DNA of 64,000 bases, taken from Gambelia wislizenii. Its lineage: Eukaryota; Chordata; Lepidosauria; Squamata; Crotaphytidae. Of the stretch, positions 34,795-45,390 are shown in pieces (the stretch's first letter is position 1; each line of letters starts with the position of its first letter). Both the position numbers and the translations under genes were made by a program. Below the pieces are notes generated by a model, which was given only the letters and a program-made list of their open reading frames with translations, searched no databases and was not told where the DNA came from. Location: the NCBI GenBank assembly GCA_030847615.1, contig JAUMIR010000005.1:82494492-82558491 (forward strand). Reading direction: 5' to 3'.

Positions 34795-35640
34795 TGTTCT
34801 TTGCTAATCCACCCTATGTTCCATAAACATATGAGGTAAACAAATTCTTTCTCTAATAACGCTCGAACTGTACCCAAGTGTACTAAGTTATCTTGCCTTG
34901 TACTTTCTGAACTATCAACAATTGTCGCAGAGAAATTGCTGACACCAAAGAGAAGGAGGAGGGAATTGTTTTTGCATACGATCATTATACTGTATAAAGG
35001 TATTCTGTGGTCATGGCTCGGGGTTCTGACTCTTTGGAAGATATTCCAGTCAGGCCCACCGGTGTAATAAAACTTACTTTCCAATCCGTGGGTCTGCTGT
35101 TCCATGATTTCTGCATCATAAATGGGGGCTCGTCCGGGATTGGAGCAGCAGGTGATGGAACAGGAGGTGGCATTTGCCTGCTCTAACTGCCGTGGCTGGG
35201 AAGGGGCCATGAGCACGCACACTCATTCTGGGCGCCACCAACCATTTGTTGGAAGAACGGGAGTCTGTGCCATGGCTGCCTGAACAGCAACGCACACAAG
35301 GAGAACCCAGTAAACAGAGAAGGAAACTGAGCCCTACCTCCAAAGAAAACAGGAAGTAAACAAGGGAACTATTGTGACCCCACTCCATAAGAGTGGAAGA
35401 GGGGCTTGATCACCCCCTAAAGGGCAACCCGAGTACCCAGATAAGACACAGTGAGGGCGCACTGGTGAAACCGTTGTACCATTGAAGCATTGAGAAAGTG
35501 GTAATAGTGTAATATGGGGCAATTTGGGAAAAGTGGGAGGTAGGAACGAATGCCTGTGAATTGAATATATGCAATGTGTGTGTGAGTCTGTATGCGTGAC
35601 TGCCGCGGTTCTTGATACTGGTGTCCATTTCATCTTGGTT
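34795..35640 (+). mobile_element. Endogenous retrovirus LTR with proline-tRNA primer site and leader
   Basis: The segment has the order of a 5' LTR and leader: a TATAAA box (34994-34999), an AATAAAA polyadenylation signal (35068-35074), an end near CTGCATCA (35111-35118), four spacer bases, then the 18-base primer-binding site TGGGGGCTCGTCCGGGAT (35123-35140). That site is complementary to the 3' end of tRNA-Pro and is used by gammaretroviruses and related ERVs. The non-coding stretch to about 35640 would be leader. No gag, pol or env is visible and no second LTR was found, so it is a truncated relic. The U3 start is approximate. Confidence 0.75.
35123..35140 (+). promoter_or_regulatory. Retroviral primer-binding site (tRNA-Pro)
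   Basis: TGGGGGCTCGTCCGGGAT, a full-length 18-nt match to the proline tRNA 3' end complement. Confidence 0.85.
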
Positions 35641-35888
35641 TGGGCAATAGGACCCCTTATCTACTGTCCATGCATTTTTCACAATCATAACAGCATGTTA
35701 TGAGAAACTTTATTTTATTTTTATTTATTTTTTGGCAGTGGCAGATTTAAAATCATGAATAAATCACTCACGGCCACTAGGGGGCAAGCAGAGTTTAGGG
35801 GGGTTCTTTTGACATGAGGACAGGTCACATAGTTGTGAATGCCTGCTTTTTCAGACATGTTCATATTTTTTCCCCTTGTATAGACAAG

Positions 35889-36441
35889 ACCTTAATAGAT
35901 TAAAAGCTGAATATGAGCCAACAATGTGATGCAGCAGCTAAAAAAGCCAATATGATTCTAGGCTGCATCAATAGCAGTATAGTGTCTTGGTCAAGGAAAG
36001 TAATTGTACCACTCTGTTCTGCTTTGGTCAGACCTCACATGAATACCATGTCCAGTTCTGGGCACTACAATGCAAGAACGATGTTGACAAGCCAGAACGT
36101 GTCCAGAAGAGGATGACCAAAGTGGTAAAAAGAATGGAAACCAATGTCCTATGAAGGACAGCTTAGGAAGGGTTGTCATACTGAGGATGGAGCAAGCTTG
36201 TTTTCTGCTGCTCCAGAGACACTAAGAAACAGAGCAATAGAGTCAAACTACAGGAATAGATATTCTACATAAATATTAGAAAAAACTTCCTGATGTAAAG
36301 AACTGTTTGACAGTAGAATGCACTGCCTTGGAGTGTGGCAGAGTCTCCATTTTTGTCAGGCATGCTTTTATTGTGTATACCTGCATGGCAGAAGGTAAGA
36401 CTGTGTGGCCCTTATGGTCTCTTCCATTTCTATGATTCTAT
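35889..36441 (+). mobile_element. CR1 LINE 3' part with internal deletion
   Basis: Plus-strand CR1: MSQQCDAAAKKANMILGCIN, then the SALVRPH block, a jump from the DRTA-like region straight to GGTTGTCATACTGAGGATGG (the segment encoding [11 protein letters not shown]... is missing), then the terminal ATTCTATG at about 36433-36440. Several frame breaks. Confidence 0.85.
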
Positions 36442-37120
36442 GAACTGAAATGGGTTCAAGATTTAGGATTTGGCTGATTTTTCAGTTGCACAACTTTAAA
36501 GTAATCATGCGTAGGATTTTAATCAATAGAGGCTGCATTCTTCATTCCTTTCCTTTTTGAGTAGTACAGAGTGTCTACTGTTTTCTTATTTTTTAAAAAA
36601 AACTGATGAGATTTTCATTAGTCCAATCATTCAGTTGCGGAAGCTTGGAATGTGTTTCATCCTTTCCTGAAAGTTGTATTGATCTCTTTGGCCCTTCATC
36701 TTATTCTGGAAAAACGGTTCAGATGTGTATGTATCAAAACAGGAGCATACCAGTTCAACACTTCTTTTTTTGACAGACAAGAGGGCTCTATACCCTTCAG
36801 TGAAAGATGGCTACCTCTCATAAAGTTCATCAACTCTAATACTTGCAACTGAGACCCTCCCCAGCAGCATGGATCACTGTGAAAAGATGTGGTACATGAC
36901 TCTGGTTAGCCTGTATACTGACTCTCTCTTGGAAAGAAGACCCATTGCCCAATTACTCCGCTTAAGTAGATCATAGTAGTTTGCTCATTTCTGTTCCTTT
37001 TTGAGTTGTATTGTTATGCCACATTTGACTGTTCCTTGCTGTAATGCTAATACATCTGTGTTGTAATAAAATAAAAAAAACCCACTTTTTTGGTAAATGC
37101 TAACTTTAACTTTTTCCCCA
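36442..37120. other. No gene recognised
   Basis: AT-rich, no assigned repeat or exon. Confidence 0.5.
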
Positions 37121-37592
37121 TCTATCTATCTATATAAAACTCTTGGGTATGTTGCCTTTCCCAGTGTGCTGATTGGCTGCTCAGGAAACACATCCAGCTA
37201 ATCACCACCCACATGCAAATTCCCTCTCTACCTCTCAATCTACTCCTGCCACTCAGTCTGTGGCCCATATTCCTACTACTCTATCTGTGGCCCAGATTGG
37301 GACCCAGGCAGTCAACTGGTGGCAGTGACAGGCCACCTGCAATGGGACCCAGGTAGTGAACTGGCAGCTGCAGCAGGATGCCTGCAATGGGACCCAGGCA
37401 GTCAACTGATGGCGGCAGTGGCAGGGTAACAGAGCGAGTCACCCTCATCAATTCCAGGAAAAGCATGGAACACTGAGAAGGGGGAGGAGGCATTTAAAAA
37501 TCCACTGGCCTACCTTACAGGGTTGTCATGAGATTTACTGGGCATTTTGGGGGGAGTTTTTTAATGGCATATGTTACGCCAGATACAGCTAG
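37121..37592 (+). mobile_element. Helitron-like element with 45-bp tandem repeats
   Basis: Begins TCTATCTATCTATATAAAAC after an A and ends CTAG before a T. The short hairpin TGGCATA-TGT-TACGCCA lies about ten bases before the CTAG. TC...CTAG ends, A/T insertion and a subterminal hairpin are the Helitron signature. Inside, a 45-bp unit starting GGGACCCAGG is repeated three times (starts 37299, 37344, 37389). Both ends match the element at 39181-40235. Non-coding; the 15-residue protein repeat on the minus strand is produced by the minisatellite. Confidence 0.6.
37299..37433. repeat. 45-bp minisatellite, three units
   Basis: Three successive units start with GGGACCCAGG at an exact 45-base spacing, with a GTCAACTG-type block in each. 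It lies inside the Helitron-like element. Confidence 0.9.
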
Positions 37593-38272
37593 TATGAAAT
37601 ATATTTATTTACCTGCTGAAGGATCTGAAGGCCTGTATCTCAAATCTTTCACTAGTTCAACCACAAATCATCCTGTTTCCAATAGAAGGCCAGGTTTTCT
37701 GTAGGGCTATGCACGGGCACTCCTATTCAGCTCAACCCACTTTAGTGTTTCAAAACTGGAACTGATCTAGTCTGGATCAATTGCTGATCTGATCTGGATT
37801 CCCATATCTAATTCAGATTCATAAATCCTGGATTAATAGTCCTTCCCCATTAACTTTCACTGGGATACCAAAAGAACTATAGTGTTTTGGTTTCTTCACA
37901 TATCTGCATAAAATGTGGAAAAATTAAAAGATTCTAAAGAGAGAACTAACTAAGCCAAATTTCAGAGTGGTAGCTTTAGGAGGATTGTGCTAGGCACCTG
38001 TAGAGTTTTGTTTTCCAACATTTGGGAGGACAAAATTAGTGCTGGTGACTTCTCAATCTTATCTTGTCTTCTTAGTATAGGAGTAACTTCCTAGTGTATC
38101 CCTAATCCCTACAGCTGAAGAACTTCACCATAGATGACCAAAGAAATCTGGGCACCAAGCAGGCAAGCAGCAGCACTTGGCACAGGGGACAGACAGAGAA
38201 ACAGACCATCAGTCGTCAGGTGCTTCCTGAGTTGGGATGAAAAGAGGTCAGTACCAGTCCCCTAAGTCAAAG

Positions 38273-38273
<1 letters not shown>

Positions 38274-38306
<33 letters not shown>

Positions 38307-38470
38307 ATTTATTTACATTTATATATTTATTTAGGTATTTATACCCTGTTCTTCAGCCACAAAGGGTCTCAGAACAGCTTACAAATTGTTAAGCAATAGT
38401 AATTTACACATCTTCACTGCATTAAGTGGTTTCCAATATGTGTTAGCTAATTGCCCCCACAAGCCGGGTA
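38274..38470 (-). mobile_element. L2-type LINE 3' end with (ATC)n tail
   Basis: An (ATC)n run at 38274-38306 followed by TATTTAGGTATTTATACCCTG ... AACAGCTTACAAATTGTTAAG is the same minus-strand L2 terminus as 245-410. The trinucleotide run is the expected 3' tail. Confidence 0.6.
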
Positions 38471-39239
38471 CTCATTTTACTGACCTATGAATGGATGGAA
38501 ATCATCATCATTATCTCACAGAGCTTACTTGACAATAAGGTGTTTTTACTTTATTCTGCCTGTAGTCCAACTTGATGAGATCCAGTGAGACAGCCAACTG
38601 GTAAGAGTTTTCCAGTAAATCCTGAAGTGCTGATGCCAGGGGATTCAGGATTGTATCTTTTCACCCTAGGTATATTGCCCTGCTGCCTGTCTGCTAGGAC
38701 TATTGCAACTCTGTCCAGAGCAAGACCATTTGGTGCTGCCTGTATAGTTGTTTGAGGAAGCTCCTGATGCTGAATTGCTTTGATGCTATAATATAATATA
38801 CCCTGCTGATTTGCTACCTGCATTGAAGATAGATATCAATCCTGGCATCCTCTCAGAGTCATCTCAGACAATGTTCTACCTTTTCTGTGGCATCTTATGT
38901 TGCCTGCCTTCCAAATGAGTGGTCACTACAGCAGGAAGAGGAGGCATCAGAGGACTAGTGTATCTGGTGCTGACATGAGTGACAGTTCTGTAGGGATTTG
39001 AGAGGGAAATAACTGCATAATCTGAGACTCAAGGTCTGAATATGGCTGAAAAAAACATAATCTCCATCAGCTCAACTACCATGATACTTCAAAAACATGC
39101 AGTTCTAATACCTAGCAGCTCTTGTGATCAGTGGCTAGCTACTACTGTTACAGTTGAGCCTAAACAAAAATATAATTCAACTAGGTATACCCATTGTAGC
39201 ATACACTGTTCCCCCCACGTGCTACACACACATGATGGT

Positions 39240-39990
39240 ACACATGCTGTCCCTTCACTGCCCCCTCTACCTCCCTTCCCATCCCCCTCTGCCCCCGTGG
39301 CACCTCGCCCCTCCCCCCGACATGCCACCGATGTCTCCCTTCCCACCCCCCATGGCACCTCACCCCTCACCGTGTCACCATGGCACCTGGCCACCACCCA
39401 ACCCCCTCCCCATCCCCCATGGCACCTCACCCCTCACCCCCCATGCCACTGTGGCCCTCCCTGCCAACCCCCACTGCCTCCCTTTCTATCCCGTGGCACC
39501 TTGCCCCTCACTGTGCCACCACAGCACCTTCCTGCCCGCCCCACCACCCCCTCCACACACCCACATGGCACCTCACTCCTTGCCCCCCACCATGCCACCG
39601 TGGCCGGGCAACCCCTGCCGCCTCCCTTCCTACCCCCTCGTGGCACCTTGCCACCCTGCTGTGCCACTGCGGCCCTTGCTGCACTCCCTGCTGCCTCCCT
39701 CCCCACCCCCTGAAGTTCCTCGCCCCCCCCACTGTCCCACTGCACCCCTTGCTGTCCTCCTTGCCACCATCCTCCTCACACTCCCGCCACCCTCCTGCAG
39801 CACCTCAAGCCCCCTGTGCCACTGAGCCCCCACTGCATCCCTCCCCACTGCCCCATCACCCCTGTGCCACTGCCTCTCGCTGCCCTACCCATGCTCCACA
39901 CCACCCCCATGCACCCTCGCTGCCACCTGCCACCCTCCCCACCCCTGCCATCCCCTGCACACACCATGTCACATTCCCCCCCATGCTACT
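39240..39990. repeat. C-rich degenerate minisatellite
   Basis: About 750 bp composed of variants of ATGGCACCTC(A/G)CCCCTC and (T)GCCACC(G/A)CC words with almost no A/T-only stretches on the plus strand. Stop codons are absent in several frames because of the composition, giving three overlapping 223-codon plus-strand frames of Pro/His/Thr-rich sequence. Variation between units is too irregular for one clean period by eye. Confidence 0.8.
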
Positions 39991-40171
39991 CGCCGGTGGC
40001 CATGTTTGGAAAGGACTTAAAAGTCCACATGTTCCCACCCCCACTGTATAGAAGGGTATAGAGCCCTCTTGTCTGTCAAAAAAAGACTGACTGGCTGCTC
40101 AACCAAGCTTTGATTGATTGGTCAGTTTCCTAAGCAGCCAATCGGCACACTGGAAACAGCAACATACCCAA

Positions 40172-40172
40172 G

Positions 40173-40230
<58 letters not shown>
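40172..40230. repeat. (GAAA)n microsatellite
   Basis: Pure AAAG/GAAA tetramer run at one end of the Helitron-like element (equivalent to TTTC on its coding-direction strand). Confidence 0.95.
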
Positions 40231-40235
<5 letters not shown>

Positions 40236-40236
<1 letters not shown>

Positions 40237-41278
40237 TTAGAACTTTAGTGACCTCACCCAGTCCTACTCCGTAAGTACTGCAATAGGAAATTGTTGAGAG
40301 ATACATGCCCTACACTGGAATCTAGAGCTGTCAGCTAGCAAACTACAGCCCCACGCAACCTCCCCCACCCTACTCAACCTGATATTTCCCTTATATGAAA
40401 CACAATGCCTCTATGGTTTCTTCTATCACTTCTTAACCATTTAATCACTCAGTGCATCAAAGCACTCTGGATCACTTTGGATTACAAAATCTGCCATATG
40501 TGACCAGGTCTGGAACTAGTCTAAATCAAGCTGAATCAGATTGCTTCAGATCAGGATTCAGATGAATTCACTGTACAGTCCTAATATCTATGACTATGGT
40601 CCAGCCTAGAGTGAACCTGCTTGTGGTACATGCACAGGTGAGATGAAGGCAACCTCTTAAATCAAAATAGATTCAAAATGGATTTCAGAGTATCATCTTA
40701 ATAACTGCTATAAAAAGGCTGAAATAATATATGTGCCTGACTAGGAATAGACATCATATAAATAATATTGCACTGTAAGATTAATTTGAGTAGAGAGGCA
40801 GGAAGGTTTGGCATGGACAAAATAAATTAAAAGATACAAATAAAAGACAACATTCCTTGAAAAATTTAAAAATCAAATGTTCTAGTTCAATATGTTTAAT
40901 GATTAGATGAATCAAAATCTTAGACCCTTCTACTAAATATTGCAAGTGTTATAACACGTGAGTCTAAATTTAATTCTGGCTAGCATCCTCTTCAGTAATT
41001 ATAATATTGTAAGTCTGCCTGATACCATAACAATTCACTATTGATACTGAACATACAGTGAACAAAAGCCCACCCTCCTCACCAAAAAACCCTACCTTTT
41101 CACCACTGCAGCCACATTTGATCCCCAAAGAGATGGCTGTCTCACTGCATCTAGCTATAGGAAGAGCACTGGATGCATATCCAATCATCCCCCCCCCCAC
41201 TCTCTGGCAACATGGCCATGCGCACAGAAATAGCTATGTTTCTGTTGCTGTGTCTCCTGATGCAAGACCTGGGCTATA
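40236..41278. other. No gene recognised
   Basis: AT-rich. The part at 40470-40580 (repeated AATCAG/GATTCAG words) resembles 37735-37835 and may be the second end of an old element interrupted by the intervening insertions. A C run at 41189-41197. Confidence 0.4.
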
Positions 41279-41865
41279 AGAGATTATTAGATGCAGCAAA
41301 TGTGGTGTGATATCAATGCCAAAGGAACACAAGAAGCCGTCAATGTCAGGCAACATCCTCCTTTTGCATCCCACTGGCATCACTATGGCGTTTCTTTTCA
41401 TTGATGGGCCGAGTCTTCAATGGATTCCCCCATTCCATTTTGGTGCCAGCATTGCTGGTGTTTGAAACCTTGCACCATTGTCCCCTGTGAATACTGTGTA
41501 AATGGGCAGTCTTGCTGGAACACTTCCAGGTGAAATTGCAAAAACCAGGTAGGCTACACTTTTTATGAACCTCCCCAGGTTAGTTGTACTGTGTAAAGTG
41601 TGTTTCTGTGCTTGTGTGCACTTTTTTATTTTTATTTTTGTTTGTTTTTTAAATTTGCCGCTCTCGTGTCTTCTCGCAAGCATTGGCAAGATTTCAAACC
41701 AGGAAGTGAACGGAGCTCTGTTAGAACTCTGTTCCTGCCTGGGCTACCTTTCGATGCTATTCAAGGTAGGTCTGATAATGTTGGTTGTTGTGCAGGGACA
41801 GGGACAGAGTTTTTTTTTTTTATAATGGGGCAGGAACGTTTGCATGTTTCTGTCTGATAATCTCC
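41279..41865. mobile_element. MITE family ATTATCAGA, copy 3 (inverted)
   Basis: Ends AGAGATTATTAGATG (left) and TCTGATAATCTCC (right, 41853-41865). Reverse complement of the interior matches copies 1 and 2: CACTTCCTGGTTTGAAATCT, TGGAAGTGTTCCAGCAAG, GGCCCATCAATGAAAAG, TTTGCTGCATCTAATAATCTC. The T run at 41811-41821 lies inside. Confidence 0.8.
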
Positions 41866-43329
41866 TCTGTCTTCATGTATGTTATAATTCCACTAACTTT
41901 TATTTTCAAAACTATATTAACTAGCCTCTTGGTGACTGGTCATCATTGCAGTATTAAGGAAAACTAGTTAAGATGAATTCACATTAAACAACATTTGTGG
42001 AAGAATAGCTTTTAAAAATCTTTGATGCAGCAGACAATAGATAAAGAAATAGATACCACATAATCTTGAAAGCAGCATGACATTGCTGTTGCTGGATATG
42101 ATTTCATGTGGATGATAAAAATAAAATATCAGGTAGGCAATCCAAGAATAATAGATACAGGAGGGGGAATCAGTCAGATATAGATGGTGGAAAAAAAATT
42201 AAGAAAAAATAAGAACAAGGTTTTTTTCCTGGATTCATTTTAAAGTTGAAACAACACGAGGTTAAAACTACTATCATTTCTCCTTTACTTCTTTTCTGTT
42301 TCCCCCCAGGATATTGATCTGTTTTTTCCTGAGGGGTGTGGAACTTCTCTCTGGTATTTTTGTTCAGCATTCTGTGGATGCTTTAATTCAGCCAGGAGTA
42401 CATGGAATCAAAGCATAAAGGCTCATATAATTGTAAACCAGCACATCAATCAAGGAGGAATAGTTGTGCTCTTAAAACAGGAGTAGATATATCATCTCAG
42501 TATTTGTTTATTTTTAATGATCAATTTATGAGTGGACATGGGGAACTTAAAGTAGTGATTAATTTTGCTGATCATGAACCCCCTCCCGCTTTCCAAGTTT
42601 CATCTGGTGGGTCACATACTTCAATGTCATAATGAAATAAGATTCAAACAGGCTATGCATGAAAGATTTGATTGATAGTGCTATCTTTGTGTAAAAACCT
42701 ATAATAAATACCTTGAATATCATCCAAGGAGCCTAGGACATAGATACCAAGTAATTGCTTCTTCACTTTCATTTAAAAGTGCTCTAGAATATTCACGTTT
42801 GTTTAAATTTTCCATTAACAAGTTAAAATTTGCAGTGGGGACAAAAGGAGCAATTTAGAGCTCCTCTCCCAACAGCTCATTCTTGTCTAGCTTCTTCATT
42901 CATTTGAATACATTTTACAACAGTATTTCCTAAACTTTGCATAATTAAGGCATGCATTTGTTCTAAACTAAAATTGGAAGCCTTTGCTCATACTACTTTA
43001 AAGGCCTCCTTTGAAAGTGTAGAAGAATGAACTAGAACCCCTTTCAGAAGAACATATCCCTTACTTGTGATGGGCAATATTCCCCACAGTGTTTGGAATG
43101 GAATAATCTAAAATATATGGAATTCAGGCTTGATTTGAAGTAAAACTCAAGCTCAGACTTATACAACTAACCTTGCTGGAGTTCATAACAAGGACTGGAG
43201 GTCCCTCCAAGCTGTGTGATGCCCCTTTCTTCCTGAAGCTTGAAGAAACTTACTGCAGAAATTGCAGCAGTAAGGGATACTGTTGCAGCCTCATTAAGAC
43301 CTGGAGAAATGCTGTACTAGTACTGTGGG
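41866..43329. other. No gene recognised
   Basis: No repeat family or exon identified. The short open frame at 43173-43433 overlaps the duplicated block described below and has no recognisable domain. Confidence 0.5.
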
Positions 43330-43496
43330 AAACAACAGTTCCTGGCGACTTTAAAACCTATCCAAATGGTGCAATGTTCCCAGTCTTAATGGAGGCTACA
43401 GCATCAGCCTGTTTCATTGCCACTGCCACATAAATTTCAGCGGGAAGGAGAAATGGAATCATGCTTGCTTTGTTGGTAAAATATTGCACAGAAGAC

Positions 43497-43498
<2 letters not shown>
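43330..43498. repeat. 170-bp direct duplication, left copy
   Basis: Aligns with 45124-45293: both start AAACAACAGTTCCT and share ACTTTAAAACCTATCCAAATG, TGTTCCCAGTCTTAATGGAG, CCTGTTTCATTGCCACTGCC and AATGGAATCATGCTTGCTTT, with scattered differences. Each copy is followed by a simple repeat ((TTG)n here; TTC/TTA there) and a minus-strand L2 terminus. Confidence 0.9.
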
Positions 43499-43527
<29 letters not shown>

Positions 43528-43530
43528 TAT
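43499..43530. repeat. (TTG)n microsatellite
   Basis: Ten or so TTG units, most simply the 3' tail of the minus-strand L2 whose next part lies at 44571, on the other side of the CR1 insertion. Confidence 0.9.
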
Positions 43531-43534
43531 TCAT

Positions 43535-44570
43535 AGAATCATAGACTCATAGAATTGCAGAGTTGGAAGAGACCACAAGGGCCATCCAGTCCAACCCCCT
43601 GCCATGCAGGAAATCACGATCAAAGCATCCCCGACAGATGGCCATCCAGCCTCTGTTTAAAGACCTCCAAGGAAGGAGACCCTACCACGCTCTGAGGGAG
43701 TGTGTTCCACTGCCGAACAGCTCTTACTGTCAGAAAGTTCCTCCTAATGTTGAGGTGGAATCTCTGTTCCTGGAGCTTGCATCCATTGCTCCATGTTCCA
43801 ATCTCTGGAGCAGCAGAAAACAAGCTTGCTCTATCCTCAATGTGACACCCCTTCAAATACTTAAACAGGGCTATCATATCGCCTCTTAACCGTCTTTTTT
43901 CCAGGCTAAACATACCCAGCTCTCTAAGTCTCTCCTCATAAGGCATGGTTTCAGACCTTTCACCATTTTAGTCACCCTCCTCTGGACATGCTCCAATTTG
44001 TCAATATCCTTTTTGAATTGTGGTGCCCAGAACCGGACACAGTATTCTAGGTGAGGTCTGACCAAGGCAGAACAGAGCGGCACCATTACTTCCCTTGATC
44101 TGGACACCATACTTCCACTGATGCAGCCCAAAATCGCATCGGTCCCTTTAGCTGCCGCATGACACCGCCGACCCAGGTTCAACCCATGGTCCACTAGGAC
44201 TCCTAGATCACTTTAGCACGCAGTCTCATTCAGCCAGGTCTCCCCCATCCTATATCTATGCATCTCACCTTTTCGCCCCAAGTGCAGTACCCCACATTTC
44301 TCTGTATTGAATCTTACCTTGTTAGCTTTGGCCCAGCTCTCCAGTTTATCCAGGTCATCTTGAATTTTGATCCTGTTCTCCAGGGTATTAGCTACTCCTC
44401 CTAATTTGGTGTCATCTGCAAATTTGGTAAGTATGCCCCTAATTCCCTCATCCAAGTCATTGATAAAGATGTTGAATAGCACTGGGCCCAGGACAGAACC
44501 CTGTGGCACCCCACTGGTCACATCTTTCCAAGATGAAGAGGAGCCATTGCTGAGCACCCTTTGGGTTCGG
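43535..44570 (-). mobile_element. CR1 LINE, about 1 kb, inserted in an L2 tail
   Basis: Minus-strand CR1 from the terminal TCATAGAATCATAGACTCAT at 43535 to the SSSWKDVTSGVPQGSVLGP region at about 44570. Open blocks: 44767-44213 region (ADDTKLGGVANTLENR, ESWAKANKVRFN, VLHLGRKGEMHRYRMGETWL), [20 protein letters not shown], and 43946-43620 ([20 protein letters not shown] to LDGHLSGML). Two frameshifts are needed to join them. It splits TTTTATTC / ATTTATATCCTCC, which is continuous in the duplicate at 45316-45345, so its borders are exact to a few bases. Confidence 0.9.
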
Positions 44571-44624
44571 CATTTATATCCTCCCTTTCTCCCAACAATG
44601 GGACTTGAGTTCACAGCTAGCAGC
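44571..44624 (-). mobile_element. L2-type 3' end, left duplicate
   Basis: TTTATATCCTCCCTTTCTCC ... GACTTGAGTTCACAGCTAGCAG is the complement of an L2 terminus, identical in layout to 45327-45380. Confidence 0.75.
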
Positions 44625-45120
44625 CACCTTGGTGGATAAGGGCTAAGTAGACACTTGCCCTTATCTGTGGTGAGGGATGGGGGAGATGGGGTTAATTTGG
44701 TGTTCAACAATTTGGTGTTCACCTTTTGGGTGTAGGATGGGTCTATCAAGGTGCACCTGCAGGTCATGCATCTGGGGGCAGGGAGATAAGCTGTCCTTGA
44801 GGCTGGCTCTAGATTTTAGCCCTCGACAGAAGTCCTGCAGCTTGAGGTGTTTCATCCTGGGGTCTCATCTTCCAGTAGATGGTGCCTGGGGGGCATCCAA
44901 GTTTGCTGGGAGCCCCCCCCCTGCCCAGGACTCAGGTTTTTCACCCAGGGAAGCTGGGAGGTGAGTCTGGAGAGACCATTGGCTCCAGCTTTTCCCACAC
45001 TGGGTCTCCCCTTGGTTTGCATATCTCAAGAAATAACTAATTAAATAGGTTAGATATTTATAAAGTGGCCCATATTTCAACCCAGCTTTTGTGTCTGATT
45101 TGTTATTTCATGTGTTGATA
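44625..45120 (+). repeat. LTR-like repeat, copy 3 (5'-truncated)
   Basis: GGGCTAAGTAGACAC, GGTTAATTTGGTG, TTCACCTTTTGGGTGTAGG, TTTTTCACCCAGGGAAGCTGGG and TTTTGTGTCTGATTTG line up in order with 48893-49345. Much of the 5' part is absent. Confidence 0.5.
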
Positions 45121-45123
45121 ATT

Positions 45124-45293
45124 AAACAACAGTTCCTAGGGACTTTAAAACCTATCCAAATGGGGCAATGTTCCCAGTCTTAATGGAGACTACAGCAGCA
45201 GCCTGTTTCATTGCCACTGCCACATACATTTCAGCAGGAAGGAGAAATGGAATCATGCTTGCTTTGGTGGTAAAATTCTGCAGAGAAGATGTT
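45124..45293. repeat. 170-bp direct duplication, right copy
   Basis: See 43330-43498. This copy is followed by TTCTTCTTATTATTATTATT and an uninterrupted L2-type terminus at 45327, so it represents the arrangement before the CR1 insertion. Confidence 0.9.
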
Positions 45294-45299
45294 GTTCTT

Positions 45300-45390
45300 C
45301 TTCTTATTATTATTATTATTTTACTCATTTATATCCTCCCTTTCTCCCAACAATGGGACTTGAGTTCACAGCTAACAGCTAAATTTAAAA
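45300..45390 (-). mobile_element. L2-type 3' end with (TTA)n tail, right duplicate
   Basis: (TTA)n run at about 45303-45320 followed by TTTATATCCTCCCTTTCTCC and GACTTGAGTTCACAGCTAAC, reverse complement of an L2 end. Further 5' L2 sequence to the right is unrecognisable. Confidence 0.75.

Larger units (their letters stand above)
39181..40235 (-). mobile_element. Helitron-like element with C-rich minisatellite cargo
   Basis: Read on the minus strand it starts TCTATCTTTC, passes an expanded (TTTC)n run, then CTCTTGGGTATGTTGCTGTT and GTGTGCCGATTGGCTGC, matching the 5' portion at 37138-37180. It ends with a TGTA-TGC-TACA hairpin and CTAG at 39181, followed by T. Its last 25 bases align with the last 25 of the other copy. 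Between the ends lies a strongly C-rich degenerate tandem array (39240-39990). It carries no helicase or Rep gene, so it would be non-autonomous. Confidence 0.6.

Noticed and set aside
37281..37493. Minus-strand protein with a 15-residue repeat
   Set aside because: Produced by the 45-bp minisatellite in a Helitron-like element.
39042..40051. Three overlapping open frames of 223 codons each, Pro/His/Thr-rich
   Set aside because: They lie in a C-rich degenerate minisatellite; equal-length frames in different phases are an effect of base composition and lack any domain.
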